From Pseudotabrizicola sediminis (GTDB lineage: Bacteria; Pseudomonadota; Alphaproteobacteria; Rhodobacterales; Rhodobacteraceae): 64,000 bases of DNA. The position numbers and the translations under genes are program-made. Positions 47,319-56,080 of the stretch are shown here, piece by piece; within the stretch, counting starts at the first letter, position 1, and the number at the start of each line of letters is the position of its first letter. The stretch is from the NCBI RefSeq assembly GCF_004745575.1, contig NZ_RPEM01000011.1, positions 24,314 through 88,313 on the forward strand, written 5' to 3'. The notes below the pieces were generated by a model. It was given only the letters and a program-made list of their open reading frames with translations. It was not told where the DNA came from and ran no database searches.

Positions 47319-48965
47319 TCAGCCATCCGTGCCGGTGGCTGGTTCATCTTCGGCATCATCCGCAGTGACAGCGGTGATCTTGAAGCTGCGCAGAATGAAA
47401 TCGGGCACATGATCGCCCATGCCGACAACCGAATGCTCGCGCCTGTCACGCCCGCCATCGCGACGATCATCGCGGCGGTCGTCACGACGGTCACGCGAGG
47501 GCGGCGCGTCTTCCCGGCGGTCGCTGCGGCGCTCTTCGCGGGGTGGCGCTTCACTGCGACGCTCTTCCCGCGCGGGGGCGTCATCGCGACGTTCAGACCG
47601 ACGCTCGTCGCGGCGTGGGGCAGGTGCTGCCGGGGCTTCGGCAACCACGTCCACGGCGACGGCCACGGGCTGTGCAATCGGCTCCATGCTGGCGGGGGCG
47701 GCACTTTCGTCGCGCTTGGGCTTGCGGTTGCGGTCGCGCTCACGCGGTTTGCCGCGCCCTTCGCCGCGCGCTTCGCGCGGCTTGTCAGAGGATGATTCGT
47801 CCAAGCCAGTCAGCGCCCCTTCGGGCACCACGCCGCGCGGGATCGGCTGTTTCACCAGCGATTCGATGGCCGACAGGTATTTGTCGTCGTTCGGCACGGC
47901 GATGGTATAGGCCTTGCCCAGACGCCCGGCGCGGCCGGTGCGGCCGATGCGGTGCACGTAATCTTCGGGGTGTGACGGCACGTCGAAGTTGAACACATGG
48001 CTGACCGCCGGAATGTCCAGGCCGCGCGCGGCCACGTCAGACGCCACCAACAGGTGCAACGACCCATCGCGGAAGGCATCCAGCGTCTTCATTCGCTGCG
48101 ACTGTTCCAGATCGCCATGGATCGGGGCGGCGTTGAAGCCATGCGCCTTCAACGACTTGGCGACCACATCCACATCCATCTTGCGGTTGCAGAAGATGAT
48201 GGCGTTGGTGCAGCTTTCGCCTTCACCCTTGATCAGGCTGCGGAGCACCGCGCGCTTTTCGGTAAAGCTGCGGTCGCGGCGGGTGGGGGTGAACTGGATC
48301 AGCGCCTGTTCGATGGTGGTCGAGGCAGAATTCTGCCGCTCGACCTGCACCCGGGCCGGGTTGGTCAGGAAAGTGTTGGTGATCCGCTCGATCTCGGGTG
48401 CCATGGTGGCGCTGAAGAATAGCGTCTGGCGGCTGAACGGGGTCAGCTGGAAAATACGCTCGATATCGGGGATAAAGCCCATGTCGAGCATGCGGTCGGC
48501 TTCATCGACGACCATGATCTCGACGCCGGTCAGCAGCAGTTTGCCCCGCTCGAAATGGTCCAAGAGGCGGCCCGGTGTGGCGATCAGCACATCGACGCCG
48601 CGGTCGATAAGCTTGTCCTGCTCGCCAAAGCTCACGCCACCAATCAGCAGCGCCTTGGTCAGTTTGGTGTGCTTGGCATAGGTGTCGAAGTTTTCGGCGA
48701 CCTGGGCGGCCAGCTCGCGCGTGGGGCACAGCACAAGGCTGCGCGGCATCCGCGCACGGGCCCGGCCACGGCCAAGCCGGGTGATCATCGGCAGCGTGAA
48801 GCTGGCGGTTTTCCCGGTGCCGGTCTGGGCGATTCCCAACACGTCGCGCCCTTCAAGCGCGAAGGGGATCGCCTGTTCCTGAATGGGGGTAGGGGTTTCA
48901 TAGCCGGTATCAATAACGGCTTGCAGAACGCGCGGGTCCAGCGCGAGGTCAGAGAATTTTAGCAT
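47319..48965 (-). CDS. DEAD-box ATP-dependent RNA helicase (RhlE-like)
   Basis: The 548-residue protein has the Q motif (YETPTPIQEQAIP), Walker A AQTGTGKTASF, VVDEADRMLDMGF, the FSATMAPEI motif III and the C-terminal helicase HRIGRTGRAG. After about residue 380 a long Arg/Asp/Glu/Pro-rich tail with repeated ERRS, RRDDRR-type units follows, typical of the RNA-binding tails of RhlE-type helicases involved in ribosome assembly or RNA decay. Start ATG 48965 (MLKFSDLAL) is the family start. The neighbouring RNase J may be a functional partner, by inference. Confidence 0.93.
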   Translation of the reverse strand: MLKFSDLALDPRVLQAVIDTGYETPTPIQEQAIPFALEGRDVLGIAQTGTGKTASFTLPMITRLGRGRARARMPRSLVLCPTRELAAQVAENFDTYAKHTKLTKALLIGGVSFGEQDKLIDRGVDVLIATPGRLLDHFERGKLLLTGVEIMVVDEADRMLDMGFIPDIERIFQLTPFSRQTLFFSATMAPEIERITNTFLTNPARVQVERQNSASTTIEQALIQFTPTRRDRSFTEKRAVLRSLIKGEGESCTNAIIFCNRKMDVDVVAKSLKAHGFNAAPIHGDLEQSQRMKTLDAFRDGSLHLLVASDVAARGLDIPAVSHVFNFDVPSHPEDYVHRIGRTGRAGRLGKAYTIAVPNDDKYLSAIESLVKQPIPRGVVPEGALTGLDESSSDKPREARGEGRGKPRERDRNRKPKRDESAAPASMEPIAQPVAVAVDVVAEAPAAPAPRRDERRSERRDDAPAREERRSEAPPREERRSDRREDAPPSRDRRDDRRDDRRDGGRDRREHSVVGMGDHVPDFILRSFKITAVTADDAEDEPATGTDG

Positions 48966-49065
48966 CAGCGTCCTTTGGATGTGGGATCGGCCCACAAATC
49001 ATGAAAAGGGACGCATGCAATCCGGCGCCCCGGCAATGGCCCGCCGTATGCGAGCTCGTCATCCT

Positions 49066-49143
49066 TTAACGCAAAACCCGCCTCAGGTCAATGTGGCGGT
49101 TTTTAAGGCAGCCGACGCAACCAAAACCCTGATTTTGCGTTAA
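49066..49143. promoter_or_regulatory. Widely spaced perfect inverted repeat between helicase and transglutaminase genes
   Basis: TTAACGCAAAA (49066-49076) and TTTTGCGTTAA (49133-49143) are perfect 11-base inverted copies 56 bp apart, with a weaker nested pair ACCCGCC/GGCGGTT inside. They occupy the 263-bp divergent intergenic region (48966-49228), which otherwise shows no recognisable gene. They could be two binding sites of one regulator serving both promoters. Confidence 0.45.
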
Positions 49144-49228
49144 TGGGCCACGCGCGATTAGCACCAACCGCCCGCGCATGCTACGCTTGATCTGCGCCAC
49201 GGGCGCACAGCCGATTGAAAGGGCCCTT

Positions 49229-50065
49229 ATGCTGATCCGTTATGGTTATGATTTCACCCTGTTCTGCGCGGTGGAAACCCCGGTTGTGACCATGGTCAGC
49301 GCCCGCCCCGAGCGGAGCGGTGACATGGAGCGGCCCGAGGTGCACACCCGGTCCCCCGACGTGCCGGAAGAGGTGTATACCGACAGCTTTGGCAACATCT
49401 GTCGCCGGTTCACCGCACCTGCCGGTACAATACGCCTGCAGGGTGAAGGATTCATGTATGACAGTGGTGCGCATGATCCCGTCACCCCCGACGCGGTCGA
49501 GCATCCGGTGTCAGACCTGCCGGATGAGGCGCTGATGTATCTGCTGTCCTCGCGCTATTGCGAGGTGGACAAGCTGAGCCAGGTCGCCTGGGACCAGTTC
49601 GGCCATCTGGCTCCGGGATGGAGCAAGGTGCAGGCAATCTGTGATTACGTCCACAGTCAGATCCGGTTCAACTATGCCGATGCCCGCAACAACCGGACCG
49701 CCTTTGACGCTTGGCAAGAGGGCAGGGGCGTGTGCCGTGATTTCGCCCATCTGGCGATCACGCTGTGCCGTGCGATGAACATTCCGGCGCGCTATGTGAA
49801 CGGCCAGTTGGGCGATTTCGGCATTCCCTATACCGCCGACCCGATGGATTACGCGGCGTGGATGGAGGTCTATCTGGGCGGGGCATGGCACACCTTTGAT
49901 CCACGCAACAACAAGCGGCGGATCGGGCGCATCGTGATCGCCTATGGGCGTGACGCGGTGGATGTGCCGATGATCACTTCTTTCGGGCCGCATGAGCTGC
50001 GGAACTTCAAGGTGATCACCGATGAGGTGACCGACAGCAACATGTCGCAGACCGCGGCGCAGTAG
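49229..50065 (+). CDS. Transglutaminase-like cysteine protease family protein
   Basis: The 278-residue protein has a bacterial transglutaminase-like core: the catalytic Cys in GRGVCRDFAHLAITLCR near residue 170, the His region in GAWHTFDPRNNKRR, and a following Asp. An N-terminal beta-rich domain (about residues 1-90) fits the type seen in bacterial transglutaminase-like proteins. Its substrate is unknown; family members are often peptidases or amidases. ATG 49229 starts MLIRYGYDF; the upstream frame has no support. No signal peptide is visible, so it is probably cytoplasmic. Confidence 0.85.
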   Translation: MLIRYGYDFTLFCAVETPVVTMVSARPERSGDMERPEVHTRSPDVPEEVYTDSFGNICRRFTAPAGTIRLQGEGFMYDSGAHDPVTPDAVEHPVSDLPDEALMYLLSSRYCEVDKLSQVAWDQFGHLAPGWSKVQAICDYVHSQIRFNYADARNNRTAFDAWQEGRGVCRDFAHLAITLCRAMNIPARYVNGQLGDFGIPYTADPMDYAAWMEVYLGGAWHTFDPRNNKRRIGRIVIAYGRDAVDVPMITSFGPHELRNFKVITDEVTDSNMSQTAAQ

Positions 50066-50082
50066 GGGGGCATCTGCCCCCC
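50065..50082. terminator. Hairpin between convergent transglutaminase and prfC genes
   Basis: GGGGGGC and GCCCCCC pair around an ATCT loop, starting at the last base of the transglutaminase stop codon and followed by GTCTTT. The T run is short but the stem is strong. Confidence 0.6.
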
Positions 50083-50086
50083 GTCT

Positions 50087-51685
50087 TTACACCATCATTT
50101 CCTTGGTCGCGGTCAGCCGCAGTTCGGGGTAGTCGCGCACAACGCGGTCGATATCCCACTGCAACCGGGTCAGAAACACCACGTCGCCATCGTGATCGGT
50201 CGCCATGTGTTGCTTGTTGATGTTGGTCATGCGTTCAACCTCGGCCTTCGGCCCCTGCACCCAACGGGCGGAGGAGAACTGGCTGCCCTCGAACCGGACG
50301 GGAAGGGAATATTCCGCCTCGATCCGGCTGGCCAGCACGTCGAACTGCAGCGCACCCACGACACCAACGATAAAGCCCGATCCGATCATCGGCTTGAACA
50401 CCTTGGCGGCCCCTTCTTCGGCGAATTGCATCAGCGCCTTTTCCAGGTGCTTGGCCTTCATCGGATCGCCCGCGCGCACGCCTTGCAGCAGTTCGGGGGC
50501 AAAGGAGGGGATGCCGGTAAAGCGCAGCGCCTCGCCTTCTGTCAGTGCATCGCCGATGCGCAATTGCCCGTGGTTCGGGATGCCGATGATATCGCCGGCC
50601 CAGGCCTCTTCGGCCAGTTCGCGGTCTGCGGCGAGGAACATCACCGGGTTGGCAATCGCCATCTGTTTCTTGCTGCGCACATGGGTCAGCTTCATGCCAC
50701 GCTCGAAATGCCCCGATGCAAGACGCACAAAAGCCACGCGGTCGCGGTGCTTTGGGTCCATGTTGGCCTGCACCTTGAACACCACGCCGGTCACGGCGGT
50801 TTCTTCCGGGGCGACCTTGCGGGTGGCGGTGGGTTGCGGTTGCGGTTCTGGGCCGAATTTGCCGATGCCGTCCATCAGTTCCTTGACGCCGAAGGAGTTG
50901 ATGGCCGACCCGAACCAGATCGGGGTCATCGAGCCATTGAGCAGCGCTTCGCGGTCAAAGGCGGGCAGCAGTTCCTTTGCCATCTCCAGCTCTTCGCGCA
51001 GCTTCGCAAGCGCTTCCGCAGGCACATGCTCGGCCAGAAGCGGATCGTCCAGCCCGTTGATCTGAATGGTCTCCGCCACCCGGTTGCGGTCGGCGCGGTC
51101 CATCAGTTCCAACCGGTCATTCAGGATATCATAACATCCCAGAAAATCGCGCCCCGACCCGATGGGCCATGAGGCGGGCGACACATCGATGGCCAGATTT
51201 TCCTGAATCTCGTCGATGATCTCGAACGTATCGCGCGCTTCACGGTCCATCTTGTTGCAAAACGTCAGGATCGGCAGGTCGCGCAACCGGCACACTTCGA
51301 ACAGCTTGCGGGTCTGGCTTTCCACGCCCTTGGCCCCGTCGATCACCATCACGGCGGCATCAACGGCGGTCAGCGTGCGGTAGGTGTCTTCGGAGAAATC
51401 CGAGTGGCCGGGGGTGTCGACCAGATTGAAGCGGAACTCGCGGAAATCGAAGGACATGGCGGAGGCCGAAACCGAAATCCCGCGCTCCTGCTCCATCTTG
51501 ATGAAGTCAGACCTTGTGCGCCGCGCCTCGCCCTTGGCGCGGACTTGCCCGGCCATCTGGATCGCGCCGCCAAACAGCAGGAACTTTTCGGTCAGCGTGG
51601 TTTTGCCGGCATCGGGGTGGGCGATGATGGCGAAGGTGCGCCTGCGGGCGATCTCGGGCGGAAGGGAGGGGCGATTGTTCAACAT
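50087..51685 (-). CDS. prfC: Peptide chain release factor 3
   Basis: RF3 is the GTPase that removes RF1 or RF2 from the ribosome after termination. The 532-residue protein has G1 AHPDAGKTTL near residue 23, the G3 motif DTPGHSDFSEDTYR, G4 FCNKMDRE and the class-typical C-terminal domains (VGALQFDVL). ATG 51685 begins MLNNRPSLPPEI. The length is normal. It is a single gene. Confidence 0.97.
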   Translation of the reverse strand: MLNNRPSLPPEIARRRTFAIIAHPDAGKTTLTEKFLLFGGAIQMAGQVRAKGEARRTRSDFIKMEQERGISVSASAMSFDFREFRFNLVDTPGHSDFSEDTYRTLTAVDAAVMVIDGAKGVESQTRKLFEVCRLRDLPILTFCNKMDREARDTFEIIDEIQENLAIDVSPASWPIGSGRDFLGCYDILNDRLELMDRADRNRVAETIQINGLDDPLLAEHVPAEALAKLREELEMAKELLPAFDREALLNGSMTPIWFGSAINSFGVKELMDGIGKFGPEPQPQPTATRKVAPEETAVTGVVFKVQANMDPKHRDRVAFVRLASGHFERGMKLTHVRSKKQMAIANPVMFLAADRELAEEAWAGDIIGIPNHGQLRIGDALTEGEALRFTGIPSFAPELLQGVRAGDPMKAKHLEKALMQFAEEGAAKVFKPMIGSGFIVGVVGALQFDVLASRIEAEYSLPVRFEGSQFSSARWVQGPKAEVERMTNINKQHMATDHDGDVVFLTRLQWDIDRVVRDYPELRLTATKEMMV

Positions 51686-51744
51686 GACCGCGCGTTTATC
51701 GCAAAGCGAGGCGCCCGTCCATTGCCTGCGAGGGTCAGGGGCAG

Positions 51745-52764
51745 CTACTTGTCCTCGCTCCCACGGCGGCGCGGGGAATATAGGGCGGCACGTCCCACCT
51801 CATCCAGAAACTGGCGGCTGGCCTCGGTTCCGAAATGCTGCACTTGGGCAAGTCCGGGAAAGCGGGCCTTCACATCTTCGGCCATGCCTTCGGGAAGGCG
51901 CGACAGGGTGGCGTCATTGACCATCAGGCTTTCGGCAGGCACCCCTTCGGCATAGATGATCTCGTGCTGGTCAAACACCAGCGAGAAATAATCGACAAAG
52001 CCGCCGACACGCTGGAAGACCCGTTCATCATCCACCAGATGCCGGGCCTGCACCAGAAGCTCTGACGTTTGCAGCCCGGCCCGTCGCTGCCGCTGATAGA
52101 GGAAAATCCGGTGGTGCGGGCTGACGATCAGATCACCGGCATTGCCCAAAGTGCCCGAGGTGATCACCACCGGCGCAAAGGCCCCTTGTGCCCGCAGCGT
52201 GGCGCGGCCCAGCCAGCGCACCGGCTGCGGGCCGTGGTCGCGGGTCAGCACCTTGTCGCCGGGGCGCAAAGCCTCGATCGGTTGCTGGCGGCCATCGGCA
52301 AGGGTGATCATGGTGCCGCGCGCAAAAGAGACACAGAGCAGATCGGCCAGCCGCGCCGCCTCGGGAGCCGCGTCGATGGCAACCAGCGTATAATCGGCAG
52401 CAGCCGACATCGGCGACATTGGCAGCACCACGCGGGTGCCGCTGTCAAGCTGCATCAGCAAAAGGTCGATCTTGTCGCCATCGGGTGCGATCAGCGTATA
52501 GCGCGCCTCTAGCCGCAAACCGTCACCGGGCGGGCCGATCTGGCTGCCCGGTGCCACGCATTGACCGCCTTCGGCAGGCGACAGGATCAGCCGCAGGGGC
52601 TGTGCATCGGCCTCCAGCGCGTAGATGTCGCCTTCGCATACGTCTTGCGGGCCGGCCAGCCCGTCACCGCTGTTCACCCCGTGAATCACATAGATGCTAT
52701 CGGCCAGAAACACCTGACAGGCATGGCCGGGAAGCGGGGAAGGGTCGGGGAAAGCGGGGGTCAT
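51745..52764 (-). CDS. Hint-domain-containing protein
   Basis: The 339-residue protein has an N-terminal domain of about 140 residues (IYVIHGVNSGDGL) and a Hint (hedgehog/intein) domain starting at CVSFARGTMITLADG near residue 144, with the PGDKVLTRDHGPQPVRWLGR and VSPHHRIFLYQ blocks. The Cys and the HH pair are the residues used by Hint domains for autocatalytic N-S acyl shift and cleavage. Such proteins are common in Rhodobacteraceae, but their role is unknown. There is no signal peptide. ATG 52764 is the only good start. Confidence 0.85.
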   Translation of the reverse strand: MTPAFPDPSPLPGHACQVFLADSIYVIHGVNSGDGLAGPQDVCEGDIYALEADAQPLRLILSPAEGGQCVAPGSQIGPPGDGLRLEARYTLIAPDGDKIDLLLMQLDSGTRVVLPMSPMSAAADYTLVAIDAAPEAARLADLLCVSFARGTMITLADGRQQPIEALRPGDKVLTRDHGPQPVRWLGRATLRAQGAFAPVVITSGTLGNAGDLIVSPHHRIFLYQRQRRAGLQTSELLVQARHLVDDERVFQRVGGFVDYFSLVFDQHEIIYAEGVPAESLMVNDATLSRLPEGMAEDVKARFPGLAQVQHFGTEASRQFLDEVGRAALYSPRRRGSEDK

Positions 52765-52899
52765 GCTGTGCCGGTCCGTTGTGTCAGTCGATGGCTGCCC
52801 CCACAGGCCACAGCCCTTGGCTTAGCCCGAAGCGCCCCCTTGCGTCAACGCGTCACCGGCTGCTAGGCACAAGGCAACAACCATTGAGAGGGGGCGGAT

Positions 52900-53679
52900 A
52901 TGGATCTGGGGATCAAGGGCAAGCGGGCACTGGTATGCGCGGGATCAAAAGGGCTGGGGCGTGGCTGCGCCGAGGCTCTGGCCGCCGCCGGGGTCGACCT
53001 GGTGCTGAACGCGCGCGGGGCCGAGGCGCTGGAGGCGACCGCCGCCGCCATCCGTGCCGCGCATGGGGTGACGGTGACCACCGTTGCCGCCGACATCACG
53101 ACGGAAGCTGGCCGCGCTGAGGTGCTGAAGGCGGCCGGGGCGGTCGATATTCTGGTGACCAACGCCGGTGGCCCGCCGCCGGGCGTGTGGAGCGACTGGA
53201 CCCGCGATGATTTCATCAAGGCGCTGGACGCCAATATGCTGACGCCGATCGCGCTGATGACAGCCCTGTTGCCGGGCATGATCGAGGCGGGCTGGGGCCG
53301 GGTGATCAACATAACCAGCCAGTCGGTGAAGGCACCGATTGCACAGCTGGGCCTGTCGAACGCCGCCCGCACCGGGCTGACCGGATATGTCGCGGGCACC
53401 GCGCGGCAGGTGGCCCCGCAGGGGGTGACGATCAACAATCTGCTGCCGGGCATTCATGATACCGACCGGGCAACCGCGCTGGACGCAGGCGTGATGAAAG
53501 CCGAAGGAATTTCGGCAGACGAGGCCCGCGCCCGCCGCGCCGCCACCATCCCGGCGCGCCGCTATGGCACCGCTGCCGAATTCGGCGCGGCCTGCGCATT
53601 TTTGTGCTCGGTCCACGCCGGGTTCATTGTGGGCCAGAACATCCTGCTGGACGGTGGCGCCACCAACGCCACCATCTGA
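52900..53679 (+). CDS. SDR-family oxidoreductase with altered active site
   Basis: The 259-residue protein has a short-chain dehydrogenase Rossmann fold: the cofactor motif AGSKGLGRG near residue 14, VTNAGGPPPG near residue 86, the NITS segment and a C-terminal GQNILLDGGAT. The normal YxxxK catalytic pair is replaced by SNAAR (in LGLSNAARTGL), so Tyr is Ser and Lys is Arg. Divergent SDRs with this pattern exist, but their activity is uncertain. GAGAGGGGG precedes the start. It stands alone and is followed by a terminator. Confidence 0.86.
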   Translation: MDLGIKGKRALVCAGSKGLGRGCAEALAAAGVDLVLNARGAEALEATAAAIRAAHGVTVTTVAADITTEAGRAEVLKAAGAVDILVTNAGGPPPGVWSDWTRDDFIKALDANMLTPIALMTALLPGMIEAGWGRVINITSQSVKAPIAQLGLSNAARTGLTGYVAGTARQVAPQGVTINNLLPGIHDTDRATALDAGVMKAEGISADEARARRAATIPARRYGTAAEFGAACAFLCSVHAGFIVGQNILLDGGATNATI

Positions 53680-53706
53680 GCGGGCGGACCGGTCTGATCT
53701 GATGGA

Positions 53707-53729
53707 GCGCGCAAGCGCGCGCGTTTTTT
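53707..53729 (+). terminator. Rho-independent terminator after the SDR gene
   Basis: GCGCGC pairs with GCGCGC across AAGC and is followed at once by a run of six T. It lies 28 bp after the SDR stop. Confidence 0.75.
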
Positions 53730-53755
53730 GTCTCGTCACGCAGCTGCGCCGCGTC

Positions 53756-53797
53756 TCCTCGGGGGGGCTCCGGCGGGGGTATTTGAGGACAGGCAAT
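53756..53797 (+). repeat. Interspersed hairpin repeat R1, copy E
   Basis: CTCCGGCGGGGGTATTTGAGGACAG lies here; the reverse complement of 58430-58471 has the same CTCCGGCGGGG-TATT-CAG-AG-CAG pattern. It is upstream of the ABC ATPase gene, after the SDR terminator. The tail ends in CAATG, which is not used as a start. Confidence 0.7.
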
Positions 53798-53867
53798 GGG
53801 CCGGGGCCTGCTCTTGCATGGGCAGCAGTGGGCTGTTAGGGCACGTTGACGGAAACGCCAGGATACC

Positions 53868-54950
53868 ATGCTGCCCACACCGCCCCGCCTTGTTGTCGAT
53901 CATCTGAGCCGGTTCTTTGCGGGGCGGGCGGTGGTGGATGATGTCTGTCTGGAAGTGGCGGCGGGGCAGGTGACTTGCCTTTTGGGGCCATCGGGCTGCG
54001 GCAAATCCACCACCTTGCGGATGATCGCCGGGGTGGACCGGCCAGACGGCGGGCGCATCCTGATCGACGGGACCGAGGTGGCGGGGCCGGGGCGGCATGT
54101 GCCGCCCGAGCATCGTTCGGTCGGGCTGATGTTTCAGGATTTCGCGCTGTTCCCGCATCTGACCGTCACCGAAAACGTAGCCTTCGGGTTGAAGGGCGAC
54201 CGTGCGGCGCGGATGCGGCGGGTGGACGAATTGCTGGAGCGGGTGACGCTGAGCGGGTTCGGCAAAAAGCATCCGCATGAGCTGTCGGGCGGCGAGCAGC
54301 AGCGGGTGGCCTTGGCGCGGGCACTTGCGCCACGGCCAAAGGTCATGCTGATGGACGAGCCGTTTTCGGGGTTGGACAACCGCTTGCGCGACGGGATCCG
54401 AGACACCACGCTGGATATTCTGAAGGATGAGGGTACCGCCGTGGTGCTTGTCACCCATGAGCCGGATGAGGCGATGCGGATGGCCGATGAGATTGCGCTG
54501 ATGCGCGGCGGGCGCATCATGCAAAGCGGCGCGCCCTACAACATCTACAACACGCCGGTGGACAAGGCGGCGGCGGCGTTTTTCAGCGATATCAACGTGA
54601 TCCGCGGCACGTCGCGCGGGGCGCTGACGGAAACGCCGTTTGGGGCCTTTCTGACGCCGGGGCAGGCGGATGGCGCGGCGGTGGATATCGTGATCCGGCC
54701 GCAGCACCTGAAGATCGACTTCGACCGTGCGGGGCGCGGCCCCAGCCCGACGCCGCTGGAAGGCACCCCAGCCAGTGGCACGGTGATCCGCGCGCGCTAT
54801 CTGGGGCGCGAAAGTCTGGTGGAGTTCCGCATGGCGTTCGACGGATCGACCCTGACGGCAAGTGTGCCGGGGGTGTTCCTGCCAAAGCCCGGCACCACGC
54901 TGTGGCTGATGATCCGGCGCGACAAGTGTTTCGTGTTTCCCGCGAAATAG
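53868..54950 (+). CDS. ABC transporter ATP-binding protein (spermidine/iron importer type), orphan
   Basis: The 360-residue protein has the ABC ATPase domain with Walker A GPSGCGKST near residue 41, the signature LSGGEQQRVALARAL, Walker B VMLMDEPFSGLD and H-loop VTHEPDEAMRM, followed by a C-terminal TOBE-type domain (ARYLGRESLVEFR). This layout matches ATPases of importers for polyamines, ferric iron or sugars. No permease or binding protein is adjacent, so the transported substrate is unknown. ATG 53868 is the start used. It converges with the WYL gene. Confidence 0.9.
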   Translation: MLPTPPRLVVDHLSRFFAGRAVVDDVCLEVAAGQVTCLLGPSGCGKSTTLRMIAGVDRPDGGRILIDGTEVAGPGRHVPPEHRSVGLMFQDFALFPHLTVTENVAFGLKGDRAARMRRVDELLERVTLSGFGKKHPHELSGGEQQRVALARALAPRPKVMLMDEPFSGLDNRLRDGIRDTTLDILKDEGTAVVLVTHEPDEAMRMADEIALMRGGRIMQSGAPYNIYNTPVDKAAAAFFSDINVIRGTSRGALTETPFGAFLTPGQADGAAVDIVIRPQHLKIDFDRAGRGPSPTPLEGTPASGTVIRARYLGRESLVEFRMAFDGSTLTASVPGVFLPKPGTTLWLMIRRDKCFVFPAK

Positions 54951-54956
54951 CGGCGG

Positions 54957-55634
54957 TCAACTGTCGTCTGCCATCAGCCTGCGGTAATCGGCAAGGCTGC
55001 GGCCCGGCTCTTCGGCAAAGGTCTCTCCGGTCTCGGCAAGCGCCATGATCCGGTCGACGCGAAAGCTGCGAAAACCGTGGCGCTGGTCGCACCACGCCGC
55101 CAAAGTCCAGACCCGCCCGGTCAGATCCAGCGCCAGCGGGCGGATGTCGCGGTGGGTTTCCCGCCCTTGTGCGTCAATATAGGTCAGGGTCAGACGCTCC
55201 CGGGCCTTGATCGCGCGGCGCAGCAAGGGCACATGCGCCGGGGCGCGGTTGGCCTCTTTGCCGGTGAACACGAACAGATCATCATCGCCGGCCTCGGGCG
55301 GGGCCGGGGTGACGCTGGCGATCTTGGTCGCCAGCATGCGTGCCGCCCGCGCCAGTGCCGGATCGGCCCCGTCGGCCACCAGCCGCACGCCCGCCCGCAG
55401 GGCATCGAGTTCCGCCCCGGTCAGGATCATCGGCGGCAGGGTGATGGGCGCGCGCAGGATATACCCCACACCCCGCTCGCCCTCGACCGGCAGGCCAGAG
55501 GCCATCAGCGTTGCCATGTCGCGCCAGATCGTGCGCACCGACACGCCCAGAGTACCGGCCATTTCGCCCGCGCGGTGCAGCCGCCCGTCGCGCAGGATCT
55601 GGATCAGGTCGAACAGGCGGTCGGTGCGGCGCAT
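54957..55634 (-). CDS. HTH/WYL-domain transcriptional regulator (YafY family)
   Basis: The 225-residue protein has an N-terminal DeoR-type winged helix (MRRTDRLFDLIQILRDGRLH, with VSVRTIWRDMATL) and a WYL domain (LTYIDAQGRETHRDIRPLAL). WYL domains sense small ligands or nucleic acid. ATG 55634 is the family start; the frame extends to 55664. A CTGACA-N6-TGTCAG palindrome (55658-55675) sits 24 bp upstream of the start, suggesting autoregulation. Targets other than itself are unclear; tatABC lies divergent, 166 bp away. Confidence 0.9.
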   Translation of the reverse strand: MRRTDRLFDLIQILRDGRLHRAGEMAGTLGVSVRTIWRDMATLMASGLPVEGERGVGYILRAPITLPPMILTGAELDALRAGVRLVADGADPALARAARMLATKIASVTPAPPEAGDDDLFVFTGKEANRAPAHVPLLRRAIKARERLTLTYIDAQGRETHRDIRPLALDLTGRVWTLAAWCDQRHGFRSFRVDRIMALAETGETFAEEPGRSLADYRRLMADDS

Positions 55635-55657
55635 GGGGTCGGTCCTGCTGGGGGCAA

Positions 55658-55675
55658 CTGACATATAGCTGTCAG
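55658..55675. promoter_or_regulatory. Candidate autoregulatory operator of the WYL regulator
   Basis: CTGACATATAGCTGTCAG is a perfect 6+6+6 inverted repeat. On the minus strand it overlaps a possible -10 (TATATG), so a bound regulator would block its own transcription. Confidence 0.5.
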
Positions 55676-55799
55676 GTATCTGCGGGGAAAGCCCCGGTGT
55701 GGCCGCTGAATCAGGCTAGGAACCGAAGGCTTGCAGGGGTAGGGATGACAGCAGGCGACAGGGGGCGACATGCCGCCCCGGTCAGCAGGAGGATTTGAC

Positions 55800-56027
55800 A
55801 TGCTGAACAACATCGGCCTTCCCGGCCTTCTTCTTATCGCGGTTGTGGTGCTGGTCCTGTTCGGGCGCGGCAAGATCTCGTCCCTGATGGGTGAGGTCGG
55901 CAAGGGCATCACCGCCTTCAAGAAAGGGGTGAAGGACAGCTCGGAAGAGATTGAAAACACATCCAACACGCCGCCCGTGACGCCGGTGCGCGACGTGACG
56001 CCCGAGACGGAACGGGACAAGGTCTGA
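55800..56027 (+). CDS. tatA: Twin-arginine translocase subunit TatA
   Basis: TatA oligomerises to open the path for folded proteins with twin-arginine signals. The 75-residue protein has one N-terminal membrane helix (about residues 7-22), the FG hinge (VLFGRGK) and an amphipathic helix (SLMGEVGKGITAFKKG), then a charged tail. ATG 55800 is preceded by AGGAGG. It is the first gene of tatABC. Confidence 0.96.
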   Translation: MLNNIGLPGLLLIAVVVLVLFGRGKISSLMGEVGKGITAFKKGVKDSSEEIENTSNTPPVTPVRDVTPETERDKV

Positions 56028-56080
56028 CCCGCCCGGCCTGCATCAGCGGAACCGTCTGACCAAAAAGGAAGCCCCGCGCC

